A DNA stretch of 64,000 bases, taken from Telopea speciosissima. Taxonomy: Eukaryota > Streptophyta > Magnoliopsida > Proteales > Proteaceae. The notes below the pieces were generated by a model. That model was not told the origin of the DNA. It saw only the letters and a program-made list of their open reading frames with translations, and searched no databases. The translations under genes were made by a program, and so were the position numbers. The stretch's first letter is position 1; every line of letters starts with the position of its first letter. The stretch lies in assembly GCF_018873765.1 (NCBI RefSeq), contig NC_057916.1, forward strand, positions 13,513,501 through 13,577,500, written 5' to 3'. Below are positions 51,201 through 64,000 of this stretch, one piece after another.

Positions 51201-52879
51201 TGAATAATAATCATTTAATCAGTCAATTTCCATAAATCTTTCAATCATTTATCTACCGGTAACATTTCATTCATTTTATCAATTTTCATTTCATTTCAGT
51301 CTTAGATCTTCTTCCAATATATCTCCGACGTACTACCAAAGTAGCTCTAGTTACAAACCACTAGAATGGGTTCAGCCGTACCATCGAAATGGCTCCAGTT
51401 ACAAACCACTGGAATGGCTTCAGTGATGGCCTCAACACCCATCTTCATAGGCACTTCATGAGCACTGGGTCGTATGTTGGCCGTGCCCGTCGGCACTTAA
51501 CTTTATTTTCATTTTCATTATTTGTTAATCATTTTTAGTCATTATTCATAGAATCATGTACCATTTACATTACCATTAATAATCATAAGATCATTCAACA
51601 TTCAAGCATATAGAGACCTAACATAGTCATATCAAGAAATCTTTACTAAATATCATCATAAACATTGCATAAACATATATGTGTTCAATCTACAATATTA
51701 ACCATCGATTAACAATGCTTCCTTACCAACACTTTCAAGTTCCGATCGTCCAATTAATGTCGGCCTTTCGAGGGTCCTTGTTCTTCAAATAAAACCCCCA
51801 AAACTTAGGGTTCTTATCTCAGATCCTCAAACAAGCTCAAAATCTATTCAATCCAAGATAGGTTCTAGTAGAAATCATCAATTGTAAAATTCTGTTATGT
51901 CACTATTTTACCTAAAGTGATATAAAAATACAAAATAAATACTTAATGTACTTAATATTGAACAAGGTCAGTGCCTACTAAAAGGTAACATCCATGTATT
52001 TATTTCATAATAGGACCATACATCTTGAAACCCCTCCCAACATAGAGTTTCAAATATTTCAAAAACACCCTTCTGACTAAGACAGAATTGGAGCTATCAT
52101 CTTGTAAAAATTCTAAATCCATTCTCCTGAGTCAATTGTCTTCAATCTTTTTTGAGAATTTATAAGACTGATTAAAGTTCATTTAGTCCAAAAATTAGAT
52201 TAAAATTCAAAGTAGAAGTACCTCTGACACATCTCTCAATCTCGAGTACAGAAAACTACCCTAATGACCTGTCTGTGAGCACGAATTTATAAACATATCA
52301 AATGAACTTATTTCTTAATAAAAATTTCAGGAGATCATATTAACACATAAATATACTCCCAATAATTATTTAAGACCATGAATCGATCCCTAACTATGGT
52401 AGATAACATGAACAATCTTGGGCTACTGTTCTGTCCAACCTAGAAATTTCGAAAACAAGAAAAATCAGTTAGTTTTTCTCTCATCACCTCTTGTATCCGA
52501 AATTTCCATGCTTCACTACCATGATTTAAATTTAGAAAAACATCAATATAACATGAATAATGTATGCCTCAATCCATATAAAATTCATAATGTATTCTCA
52601 AGCATCAAAGCCCTATTCTTCCATTTTATTTATGAAATCTTCTCTCAAGAGACAAAAATTCAGAATTCCAGGATGGAAAACCTACCTTGTTGAAGAATAC
52701 CAAGTCTTGATCCTAGCTTTAGCCCTTCACTCCACCATATTCCAAGCTCCAATCTTCAATTCAGCCTTGGAAATCTTCTCACAAAACCCTAGAATTTGGA
52801 CACTCAAATCCCAAAAGGACTCACTCCCCCCTTCCACGATTTTCCTTCCCTCTTTTCTTTTTCTTTGATTTTCTCTCTC

Positions 52880-52936
<57 letters not shown>

Positions 52937-55900
52937 CATCTCTCTTTTAATCTCCCTTTCTTTGATCTTTATCCCACTTTAAATATCCCTTATGCCCCTC
53001 CATATCTTCTTCTTCCCTTAATTTCATCCTCTCATTAACTTATTTCCAACCTTGAAATCTCCCTTATGCCCCTCCATATCTTATCCTTTCCTTATTTTAT
53101 CTTCTTAGTAACATAATGGTCTCATCCCCTCTTATCAACGGTTTGCACACCTCCACTTAAATTCCTTTTTTTTTTTTCCTTGTGACTTTCCCATAAAACC
53201 CTTAATGGACCTAGCCTTGTAACAAAATAAAAAAAAACAAAGTCTTCTTATTGCTTATTAGGTGATTTGAACCTTAGACCCATAGGAATAAACTAATGAA
53301 AACTATGTTATTAATTAAATTTGTAACTTTAGGCCCAAATAAAAATATAAAAACATAACATACCAAGCTACAAACTGAAATAAAATAACATAAATGCTTA
53401 GAAAAATGGGGTATTACATGCGAGGTGCGTGGGTTTAGTCTCACATTGGGTGTGTCTTATATATATCCACCATTCCACGGTCCTAAAAGTCGGTTAAACT
53501 TTTGGGATTGGTTTGTGGTTGTGTGATTACACTTTCATTAAAAAAAAAAAGAAAAGATGTTATTATCCAATGGGTATCACTCCTATGGCAAATCTGGAAG
53601 ATTTGAAATTGTTTTATTTTCAATCATTGTAACCCTTTTCTTTTTTGGTACAATACAGGCCATCAACCATTCAGTTATGGAGAGTCAAATGGGTTTAAAC
53701 AGGGAAAGGGGCCAAAGGGCTAAGTTTATGCATACCGCTATTACTTTGAATGTTTTTGTCACACCTCGATACCCAAGTAGGACCCAAAGCTACTAGTATG
53801 ACAGCCTAATTAATAAATATGTCTGAAGGCATAAAATTTAATTAAACTATCCACGAACACATTTAGGACTAGTTTAGATCATACAGTCATAGTTTCAACG
53901 CATAAAAAAGACAATACCCACAATATGTGTCTTTCAATTCTAAGACTCTTATATCAAATCGACACTACCAAAAAAAAAGAGGAATCTTTGCACAAAAGAT
54001 TCAGTCAAAAAGTCTAACCACTTTCAAAGGTTTTAACTATCGATATGGGGGGAAAAAATTCAATAACAATGGGAGTGAGCAAAATTAGCTTAATAAGTAA
54101 TTAATACAATTGATAAAATAACATATGCATACAAATGCAACTATTTCTTGCTAGTAATAAGGTATTCAATTGTTCATTTCACGTTTTCTCGATAGACAGA
54201 AAAGTCGACTCACTCTGGCATAAAAGACCCTTACCCTTCCCTTTGTTCAGAAGAAAAGGAAGATCTGGGCAAATAGATGAAATAGAAGAGATCCGAGTGA
54301 ATGGAAACGAAAAAACAAAGGATGAATTCCACTTTCACTTTAAAAGTACATATACATATATGTAAATTTTAAAAACAAAGATGCACCTTTGGCGGACCCC
54401 AAAAACCACTAATTGGTTGTATTTATGAACATTGTCACCTTTTTGGAACCCAAGTTTGTTTTAATGGAAAATGTAGTTGACATTTTGAAGTCTGTTGCTT
54501 GTTTTCTTGAAAAATATGTTATTGGTCGTCTTGTTGTTATGAATTATCAGGCAAGGTTGAGAATGATGGCAGTTGGCTGCAATGGGCTTCCTCAGTTTCG
54601 CATGCGTGTATTCTTATGGGGTGCTCGTCGTACTGAGGCAAATAGTTATAAAGATGTGAATAAATTATGTAAGGAGATTTTTTTCATTTGTTAGGTTTAT
54701 TCTTGTAGAAGTTACCTTAATATCCATTGCCAACCCATGAAGTTGTTGTTAGAGGAAACTTCCTAGCCAATTTTGAGGTACGAGGCTTTATATATTTAGT
54801 GTTTCAATTTTTTATATCCAATTTTATGCTTCTGGAGTTTTTTTTGTTCTCAATACAGCAAAATATTGTTGCATATGATGAGCAAAATCTTTGCAAACTG
54901 AAAAAAGCATTTCATATAGACGATGTTATTTCTGATCTTCCCTTAATGGAAAATATGTTGTAGGTCATCTTGTTACTATGAATTATCAGGCAAGGTTGGG
55001 AATGATGGCAGTTGGCTGCTATGGGCTTCCTCAGTTCTACATTCGTGAATTTTTATGGGGTGCTCGTCGTACTGAGGTAAGTAGTTATAAAGATGTGAAT
55101 GACTTATGTAAGGAGATATTCTTCATTTGTTAGTTTATTCTTACAGAAGTTGCCTTGATATCCATTGTCAACCCATGAAGTTGTTGTCAGAGAAAAGTGT
55201 TGAATTATTTATCCACCTGTGTCTCCCTTTGGATAGTCCGCCGTGTTAGAGCTCCTATATGATATACATATTGTTTTCTCCTTTTTCTACAAAGTTGGTT
55301 TTTTAGAGGAAGCGGTTCCAACATGGTATCAGAGTAGGCAGGGGTCACAGTATCGAATCCCCCTGGGAGCGGACAGGTGTTGAATTATTTATCCACCCGT
55401 GTTCCCCTTTGGATAGCCCACCGTGTTAGAGCTCCTGTATGATATACATACTATTTTCTCCCTTTCCTACAAGGTCGGCCTTTTAGAGGAAGCGGTTCCA
55501 ACAGAAAGTCCCCAACCAATTTTGAGGTGCGAGGCTTTACATATTTAGTGTTTTAATTTTTCATATCCAGTTTTATGCTTCTAAAGTTTTTTTGTTCTCA
55601 ATACAACAAAATATCATTGTGTATGATGAAATGCTTTTTCCAGTTACAGCAAAATATTATTTTTTGCAAGGGTTTGCTCATCATATGCAATAATATTTTG
55701 CTGTAATTGACATTTTGAAGTTTTTTGGTGGTTTTGTTGAAAAATATGTTACTGGTTGTCTTGTTGCTATAAATTATCAGACAACATTGGGAATGATGGT
55801 AGTTGACTGCTATGAGCTTCCTCGGTTCCGCATGCGTGTATTTTTATGGGGGTGCTCGTTGAACTAAGACAAGTAGTTATAAAGATATGAATGAATTATG

Positions 55901-58900
55901 TAAGAAGATTTATTCATTTGTTAGATTTATTGTTGCAGAAGTTGCCTTAACATCCATTGTCAACCCATGAAGTTGTTGTTAGAGGAAACTCCCCAACCAA
56001 TTTTGAGGCGCGAAACTTTACATATTTAGTGTTTCAATTTTTCATATCCAATTTTATGCTTCTGGAGTTTTTTTGTTCTCAATACAACAAAATATTGTTT
56101 TATATGATGAGCAAAATCTTTGCAAACTAGAAAAAACATTTCATATAGAGGATGTTATTTCTGACCTTCCCTCAGTGAAAAATATATTGTTGGTCATCTT
56201 GTTGCTATGAATTATCAGGCAAGGTTGGGAATGATGGCAGTTGGCTGCTATGGGCTTCCTCAGTTCCACATTCGTGAATTCTTATGGGATGCTCGTCGTA
56301 CTGAGGCAAGTAGTTATAAAGATGTGAATGAATTATGTAAGGAGATATTCTTCATTTGTTAGTTTATTCTTGCAGAACAAACCTCAATATCCATTATCAA
56401 CCCATGAAGTTATTATTAGAGGAAACTGTTGAATTATTTTTCCACCCGTGTCCCCCTTTGGATAGTCCACCGTGTTAGAGCTCCTGTATGATATATATAT
56501 ATTGTTTCCTTCATTTTCTACAAGGTCGGCCTTTTAGAGGAAGCGGTTTCAACATGGTATCAGAGTAGGCAGGGTCACGACATCGAGTCCCCCTGTGAGC
56601 GAGCAGGTGTTGAATTATTTATCCACCCAGGTCCCCCTTTTGATAGTATGCTGTGTTAGAGCTCTTGTATGATGTACATATTATTTCTTCCCTTTTCTAC
56701 AGGATCAACCTTTTAGAGGAAGCAGTTCCAACAGAAAGTCCCTAGCCAATTTTGAGGTGCGAGGCTTTACATATTTAGTGTTTTAATTTTTCATATCCAG
56801 TTTTATGCTTCTGAAGTTTTTTTGTTCTCAATACAACAAAATATTGTTGCATATGATGAGCAAAACCTTTGCAAACTGGAAAAAGCACTTCATCATATGC
56901 AATAATATTTTGCTGGAGTTGACATTTTGAAGTTTTCGGTGGGTTTTTTTGGAAAATATGTTACTGGTTGTCTTGTTGCTATAAATTATCAGACAATGTT
57001 GGGAATGATGGTAGCTGACTGCTATGGGCTTCCTCAGTTCCGCATGCATGTATTCTTATGGGCTGCTTGTCGAACTAAGGCACGTAGTTATAAAAATATG
57101 AATGAATTATGTAAGAAGATTTCTTCATTTGTTAGGTTTATTTTTTACAGAAATTGCCTCAACATCCATTGCCAACCCATGAAGTTGTTGTTAAAGGAAA
57201 CTCCCCAATCAACTTTGAAGTGCAAGGCTTTACATATTTAGTGTTTCAATTTTTCATATCCAGTTTTATACTGCTGAAGTTTTTTTTTTGTTCTCAATAC
57301 AGCAAAATATTGTTGCATATGATGAGCAAAACCCTTACAAACTGAAAAAACCACTTCATATAGAGGATGCTATTTTTTACCTACCCTCAGTGAAAAATAT
57401 GTTGTTGGTCATCTTGTTGTAATGAATTATCAGGCAAGGTTGGGAGTGATGACAGTTGGCTATTATGGGCTTCCTCAGTTCCGCATTCGTGAATTCTTAT
57501 GAGGTGTTCGTCGTACTGAGGCAAGTAGTTATAATGATGTGAATGAATTATGTAAAAAGATTTTCTCCATTTTTTGGTTTATTCTTGCAGAAATTGCCTC
57601 AATATCTATTGTCAACCCATTAAATTGTTGTTAGAGGAAAGTCTCCAACCAATTTTGAAGTGCGAGGCATTACATATTAAAGGTTTTAATTTTTCATATC
57701 CAGTTTTATGTTTATGAAGTTTGTTTGTTCTCAATACAACAAATTATTGTTGCATATGATGAGCAAAACCCTTGCAAATTGAAAAATGCACTTAATCTAG
57801 AGGATGCTATTCTAATCTTCTCTTAGTAGTAAATATATTGTGGGTCATGTTGTTGCTATGAATTATCAAGCAATGTTGGGGATGATGGCAGTTGGCTGTT
57901 ATGGGCTTCCTTAGTTCCACATGCGTGTATTCTTATGGGGTGCTCGTCATACTGAAGCAAGTAGTTATAAATATGTGGATGATTTATGTAATGAGATTTT
58001 CTTTATTTGTTAGGTTTATTCTTGTAGAAGTTGGCTCAATATCTATTGCCAACCCATGAAGTTGTTGTTAGAATAAACTCTCCAACCAATTTTGAGGTGT
58101 GAGGTTTTACATATTTAGTGTTTCAATTTTTCATATCCAGCTTTATGCTTCTGAAGTTTTTTTGTTCTCAATATAGCAAAATATTATTGCCTATGATGAG
58201 CAAAACCCTTGTAAACTGGAAAAAACACTTCATCATATGCAACAATATTTTGCTGTAGCTACATATGATGAGCAAAACCCTTTGCAAACTGGAAAAAACA
58301 CTTCATCATTTACAATAATATTGTGTTGTAGTTGACATTTTAAAGTTTGTCGGTGGTTTTCTTGGAAAATATGTTATTGGTCGTTTTATTGCTATGGATT
58401 ATTAGGCAAGGTTGGGAATGATGGCAGCTGGTTGCTATGGGCTTCCTCAGTTTCACATGCGTGTATTCTTATGGGGTGCTCGTCATACTAGGGCAAGTAG
58501 ATATAAAGATGTGAATAAATTATGTAAAGGGATTTTCTACATTTGTTAACTTTATTCTTGTAAAAATTGTCTCAACATCCATTGCCAACCCATGAAGTTA
58601 TTGTTTGAGGAAACTCCCCAATCAATTTTGAGGTGCGAGACTTTATATACTTAGTGTTTCAATTTTTCATATCCAGTTTTATGCTTCTAAAGTTTTTTTG
58701 TTCTCAATACAACAAAAATTTTGTTGCATATGATGAGCTTTCATATGCACTTCATCTAGAGGATGTTATTTCTGACCTTCCCTCAATGAGATTATCCTTT
58801 TTTTTTTTTTAATATTGTGTTTGGAATGGCTGTTCATCAAGGAGGTTCTTCTTAAGCTGGGCTTTAGTGTGCAGTAGGTATCTCTTGTCATGGAATGCAT

Positions 58901-61900
58901 CACATCAGTGTCCTTCAATATCTTGGTGAATGGAACAGACAGAGGAGTTTTTGTCCCTTCCAGGGTATTCAACAAGGAGACCCTCTATCTCCGTTTATTT
59001 TTATCTTATACTTTCAAGCTCTCAGCTCTCTTCTCGCCAAGGCCAAGGACATGCATCTCATTTATGGCATCAAGGTCCGCAATAGAACCCCTCCTTTATT
59101 TCAATAATTATTTGTTGGTGATTGTCTTCTATTTTTTAAGGTCGACCTATTGGAAATACATAACCTTAAAGCTTGCTTGGAGCTATATTGTGCAGCAAGT
59201 GGTCAATCCATTAATTTTGAGAAGTCTAGCCTCACATTTAGCCCTAACACCCCCCCTCTTGGATCAAGAGGTGGTTTTCTAGAATCCTGAAGATTAAGTA
59301 TAGTGATGGCCCTTTCAAATATCTTGGTCTTCCTATAGACTTTGGATCTTCCAAATCCCAGTTGTTTAAGGATGTTAAAGAGAAGGTGTACAATAGAATT
59401 CAAGGTTGGAAGAATCACCTCCTCTCCCATGCTAGGAAGGAAGTGCTTATTAAATATGTGGATTGTTCTATCTCCATTTATGCGGGATCCCACTTCAAAC
59501 TTCCAGTTTCACACCACAATGATATCAGGAAGGTAACTTCTAATTTCCTTTGGGGTCAAGTAGAAGGGAAACAAAAGACCCATTGGCTTTCTTGGTCAAG
59601 ATTATGTAGATCCAACAAAAAGGCGGCTTGGGATTGAAGGATCCTTTATTACACAATCGAGCTCTCTTGTGTAAAGTGGCTTAGAGACTATAGGTCAAAT
59701 TCAAGCTCTCTTTGGGCCAAATTTCTCAAGGCACACACTAGAGAAGGTAACAATCCATCGTGGGCTTGGAAAAGCATCCTAGAAGGGTGGGAAGTTCTCA
59801 ATGAGGGTCTGATTTGGCAAATAGGAAATGGAGAAAGTGTGAATATTTAGGAAGAAAAGTGAGTTCCTTCATTGCGAAACTTCAAGATCTTAAATGCCAA
59901 ATCAGCACGATGTTCCCAAAACTATGTCTATGAGCTCATTGATCACTCAAATCATTGTTGGGAAGACAAGTGAGTTCCTTCATTGCGAAACTTCAAGATC
60001 TCTTATGACAAACTAGCACGATGTTCCCAAAACTATGTCTATGAGCTCATTGATCACTCAAATCACTGTTGGGATTTGCCACCTTAAACTATATCTTCCA
60101 ACTTTGTGTGGTGAAGGAAATCAGTAAAATCCCGATTAGCATCTTTCCAAGGGCCGATAATCTGATCTGGGGTGGTGCTCAAAATGGCATTTTCTCAGTT
60201 AAGACAATGTACCATCTTCTTGACAACCAAAGGGTTGACCGAGCCTCCTTACAAGCTTCATCGTCTTGACCTCATAAATTGGATTTGATTTCAAAGAAGG
60301 TTTGGAAGAGGATCTGGGGATGTAAAACCCTTCCAAAAATTAAAAGTTTTCTTTGGAGGGATTGTGCTCAAGGCCTTGTAACAGGTGAAGGTCTTCGCTC
60401 CCACCATATGACCTCTGATCCTATGTGCCCGAGATGTGGTAGTGCTAGTGAGTCCATCGACCATATCCTTTTAGAGTGCTACTTTGCTTGAGCATCTTGG
60501 TTCGGTAGCTCCATTGCTTATGCAGTCCCTCATTTGATCACTACAGACCTGGGTTCTTTTCTTCGAGGTTGGGATACCTTTATTTTGCAAGACAAGAAGA
60601 GGGCTTCTGAAAACGTAAGCTTGTGCTCCTTTCTATGTTGGTACCTGTGGATTGCTAGGAATGATCTCATCTTTGGAAAAAGATCATGGACTCCTATTGA
60701 AGTGTTCCAAGCCGCTCAAAGAGCTTTCAAGGAGTTTTGGATGGCATCCAAGCCTCAAGCCACCAATCAGCCTATTACCTCCACCAGTCCATTGCCTAGA
60801 TGGACCCCTCCTCCTTCCGGCTTTCTCAAGATCAATTGTGATGCTGCTCTTCCAACTGAAGCTCAAAGAGGGGAATTGGCATATATGTAGAGATCATCTT
60901 GGAACCCAGTTATTTGCTATCTTAGAACCATTGATCTTTCCAGCCAGCAGCTCTGGAGAGGCTCTTGCAATTACGAAAGGGATCCAATAGGCGTTTACAG
61001 AAGGGTACTCTCATATTTTGGTCGAGTCGAACTGTCTTCAGCTCATCCTCGTGTTATCGGACTCCAACAGTCTCCCACTGGCCACTCTTGTTCCCATTGT
61101 GTAGAACATTCTTCAGTTGTCTGCCTTTTTTGATGTTTGTTCTTTCTCTCATATTCCAAGGAAAGCAAATATGGTTGCTCACTCCCTTGCCCAAGAGGTC
61201 CTGTCATTGACATGTATGATAGCTTGGCCATCATCCACCCCGTAGCTCCATGATCTATGTGTAAATGAAGCCCCGTGTTCCCCATTTCATCAATAAAATT
61301 CTCTCCTTACCCCCCTAAAAGAAATGAAAGTACACAACAATCTAATTCTAGTAGACAATGAGGCTAATTCAGAGTTCATCTCTTCCATAAGGTTGGAGTT
61401 TTCAAAATAGTTTGCCACACAGTACAAACTAGGTAGCTCGATCAAAACATCCAGAATTAAGATTCATCACAAGCCGAGTTGATTCGATCGATCCAATAAC
61501 AATCTTTTTTTTAATGATAGATCCGATACCAAATTTTCACTCACGAAGGCCTCTTGATTTTCTATTTTGGGGTAATGTTCTCTACCCGGGAGCACACAGG
61601 GTGTAGGCTACGCCCATACACTTAGGACGGGATGGGGTGGTCATTTCGGTTATTCAGGATGGCGGCAGCGGTCATTTATTCCATCCCATGTGTCTAGGCG
61701 CATCCCTAGTACAGAAAACATTTTTCCTTCAATTTTATATATATTTTTTTTGTAGAAAACAAGGCTATTCATTCATGCGCGCCCAACACCAAACAAAAGA
61801 AAAGGAAATACATAAAACATATAGATAGCATGATGAGCACAAGGTATGGATATACAGTATCCAAAACCAAGGAATGGAGACTGACTCGGTCGCACATGCT

Positions 61901-64000
61901 ATTGACTGGGTCATCCAGGCTAGGGGTTGGGTCACTATCGCATCCCTAGGTAACAGGCTATAGCCTGAGATAAATTTAAGCCCATGCCCGAACGTGCCAA
62001 AAGGAGGGGCCCCAAATGTGCTAAACAGTCCAACATCATACTGCCCACGCGTGTCGACACACTGCTACAGCTTACTTTCAAACAAACTTGCTGAATCAGC
62101 AAAAGTCTGTTGGATCGGCGAGTGGAGAATCGATTGATGGCAGGAGAGAGATGATGAATAATGACCGATGGCCGGAGCAGCATGGCCTACGTTAAGCTCG
62201 GTGCCACAAGTACCAGGGTGGGCAACACCTCCAAACACACAAAAAAAGAAAAAAGAAAGGCCACCCATGACAAAGAGACTAGACACTGAAATGTATACAT
62301 GGAGCACAATTTTAGGCCGACAAAAAGCCTTAAACACCCACAGATCGGGCCCACCACTCCTCAAAACCAGCAAGATGGAGCCTTTGGAGACCACATTGAA
62401 CTCAACCGAGAACAAATTGCACTTAGCCGAGACCAAATTGAACTCAACCTCATAGGGCTGGTTCAACGTCAACACCAACATCAGATTGAACTCAGCCAAG
62501 TTCGAGCACAGGTCAATATCATCTACCAGAGCCAGGATTGAAGACTGAAACACAGGCGTCGGCGCCATCCTAGGTGAAGTCATAAGACTCGCTGTGGTTG
62601 TCCACGGCTCTACGATTGAAGAACCCGAGAGCGCAGGCGGAGTCATTGCCGGAGGTCCCGATGCACAAGAGCTCGACTTCATTTCAGACAAAAGAGGGGC
62701 CTTGCACTTGATGTCCCAGAAGGTGAGGTCGTAGCTGGAGGTGTCGATAGGCTTGGCCTCGCTGTTCTTGTTGCCTTTGAGAAGTATGTTGTGCTTCACC
62801 TATTCGTTGCCGTCAGAGCAGATCTCGTCGATGGGATAGACGGCAGCATCATCATCGTCGACATCGTCTTCATCTGTGTCTTATTCGGTGGGGGTTTCGA
62901 TGATCATGGTGGAAGAGATGAGAAGGGAAAAAGGGGAAAAGGGGAAAAGGAAAATAACATACACAAGGCGGAGAGTATAACACGCATGGTGGCGGAGATA
63001 GGTTAACACGCATAGAGGCGGAGATTGGTTGAAGCAAGGTGGCGGATCTGGAAAACCAAGCGAAACTGGCCGAGCGAAAAAAAAAAAAAAAAAAACTTAT
63101 TGTCTTCTCATTCTCTTCTTCTTCGTCTTCTGCTTCTTCTATTTCTATATCTGAGAGAACATTGCCTAACCTCGAGTCGATTTGTTGAAGAAAGGGTTCT
63201 TTACATCATATGATTAAGAGACCAGACATAGTTTTATATCTATATCATTCTGATTTTGGATTTGCTTTGAAGAGAAAATGCGAAACCTATCACAAGGATC
63301 CGATTGAACGAAAGTGAACCAATACCATACGAGCACTTGTACGGGAGGCTTTCCTCCTCTTGGAAAGGGTATAGGTACTGGGTAGACACTTTTCGCTATC
63401 CTGACTTTGAAAACCGTTGATGTGAAAACATAATAGACGGCCAAAGATGTGCCATGTCAGCGATCCATGCTTGTCTCCACTTGCCAATTAGAATCTATTT
63501 CTTACCTCTATAAATAAAGAAACCAAACTCCTTGTTTTCGTATCCAACCAACTGTCCGAGTATAACCGACCCCCTCACAGAGTAATCTTTCTTTTTCTTT
63601 CTCGTTCTCTGCGTTAATTTTTCCCTCAAGAATTCCAATGGCACCCAGAGCGGAAAAGAAGCCGGCTGAGAAGAAGCCCGCCGCTGATAAGCCAGCGGAG
63701 GAGAAGAAATCTGTTGCAGAGAAAGCTCCTGCGGAGAAGAAGCCGAAGGCCGAGAAGAGGTTGCCTAAGGAAGGCGGTGCTGGTGATAAGAAGAAGAAGC
63801 GCGTGAAGAAGGGTACAGAAACCTACAAGATCTACATCTTCAAGGTGCTTAAGCAAGTTCACCCTGACATCGGAATCTCCAGCAAGGCCATGGGCATCAT
63901 GAACAGCTTCATAAACGATATCTTCGAGAAGCTTGCGCAGGAGGCCTCGAAGCTCGCTCGGTACAACAAGAAACCCACCATCACTTCTCGGGAGATTCAG

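Overview
The window is nuclear DNA of a flowering plant. It carries a multi-exon plant PHD-finger gene with compact AT-rich introns, an actin-depolymerizing factor gene with the plant-typical ATG-only first exon, a plant histone H2B, a plant F-box gene, and fragments of chromomethylase, a plant-specific DNA methyltransferase. Dense small TIR elements, foldback elements and LTR/LINE debris fit a moderately repetitive angiosperm. I cannot place the species.

Layout. 1-4.9 kb is TE-rich. It holds the right arm of one TIR element and a complete Pack-MULE-like element (3007-4708, 9-bp target duplication) with a truncated, intron-free cyclophilin copy. 4.9-13.4 kb is a minus-strand TDBD/double-PHD gene: 14 coding exons reconstruct to 739 codons in phase, and its 3' part lies beyond exon 14 and was not found. 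13.7-14.8 kb is a second element of the same TIR family. 15.3-18.6 kb is a cluster of foldback and hAT-like elements plus a dispersed block. 20.0-24.2 kb is an intact minus-strand F-box gene whose long 5'UTR intron is full of tandem duplications. 24.9-36.5 kb is a mosaic of duplicated blocks around one small intact proline-rich gene (34899-35150). That gene has one internally deleted copy and one head-to-head inverted pair (30450-31330) that forms an almost loopless hairpin. 36.5-43.8 kb is repeats and an LTR fragment. 43.96-45.29 kb is the ADF gene. 45.8-53.4 kb holds a LINE relic, two minisatellites and a 2.74-kb solo-LTR-like element. 54.4-58.8 kb is a tandem array of about eight copies of internal chromomethylase exons, with one TRIM element co-amplified inside it. 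58.8-61.3 kb is a decayed L1-type LINE. 63.6 kb to the end is the 5' part of an H2B gene.

The ordinary host genes are the PHD regulator, F-box gene, ADF and H2B. They look independent, with no sign of a shared pathway. The most notable material is made of gene fragments: the chromomethylase exon array, the inverted duplication of the small proline-rich gene, and the gene-carrying TIR elements. The first two are arrangements expected to feed small-RNA pathways if transcribed; that is inference. All calls come from reading the sequence, without database searches. Splice sites were placed by GT/AG and phase consistency.
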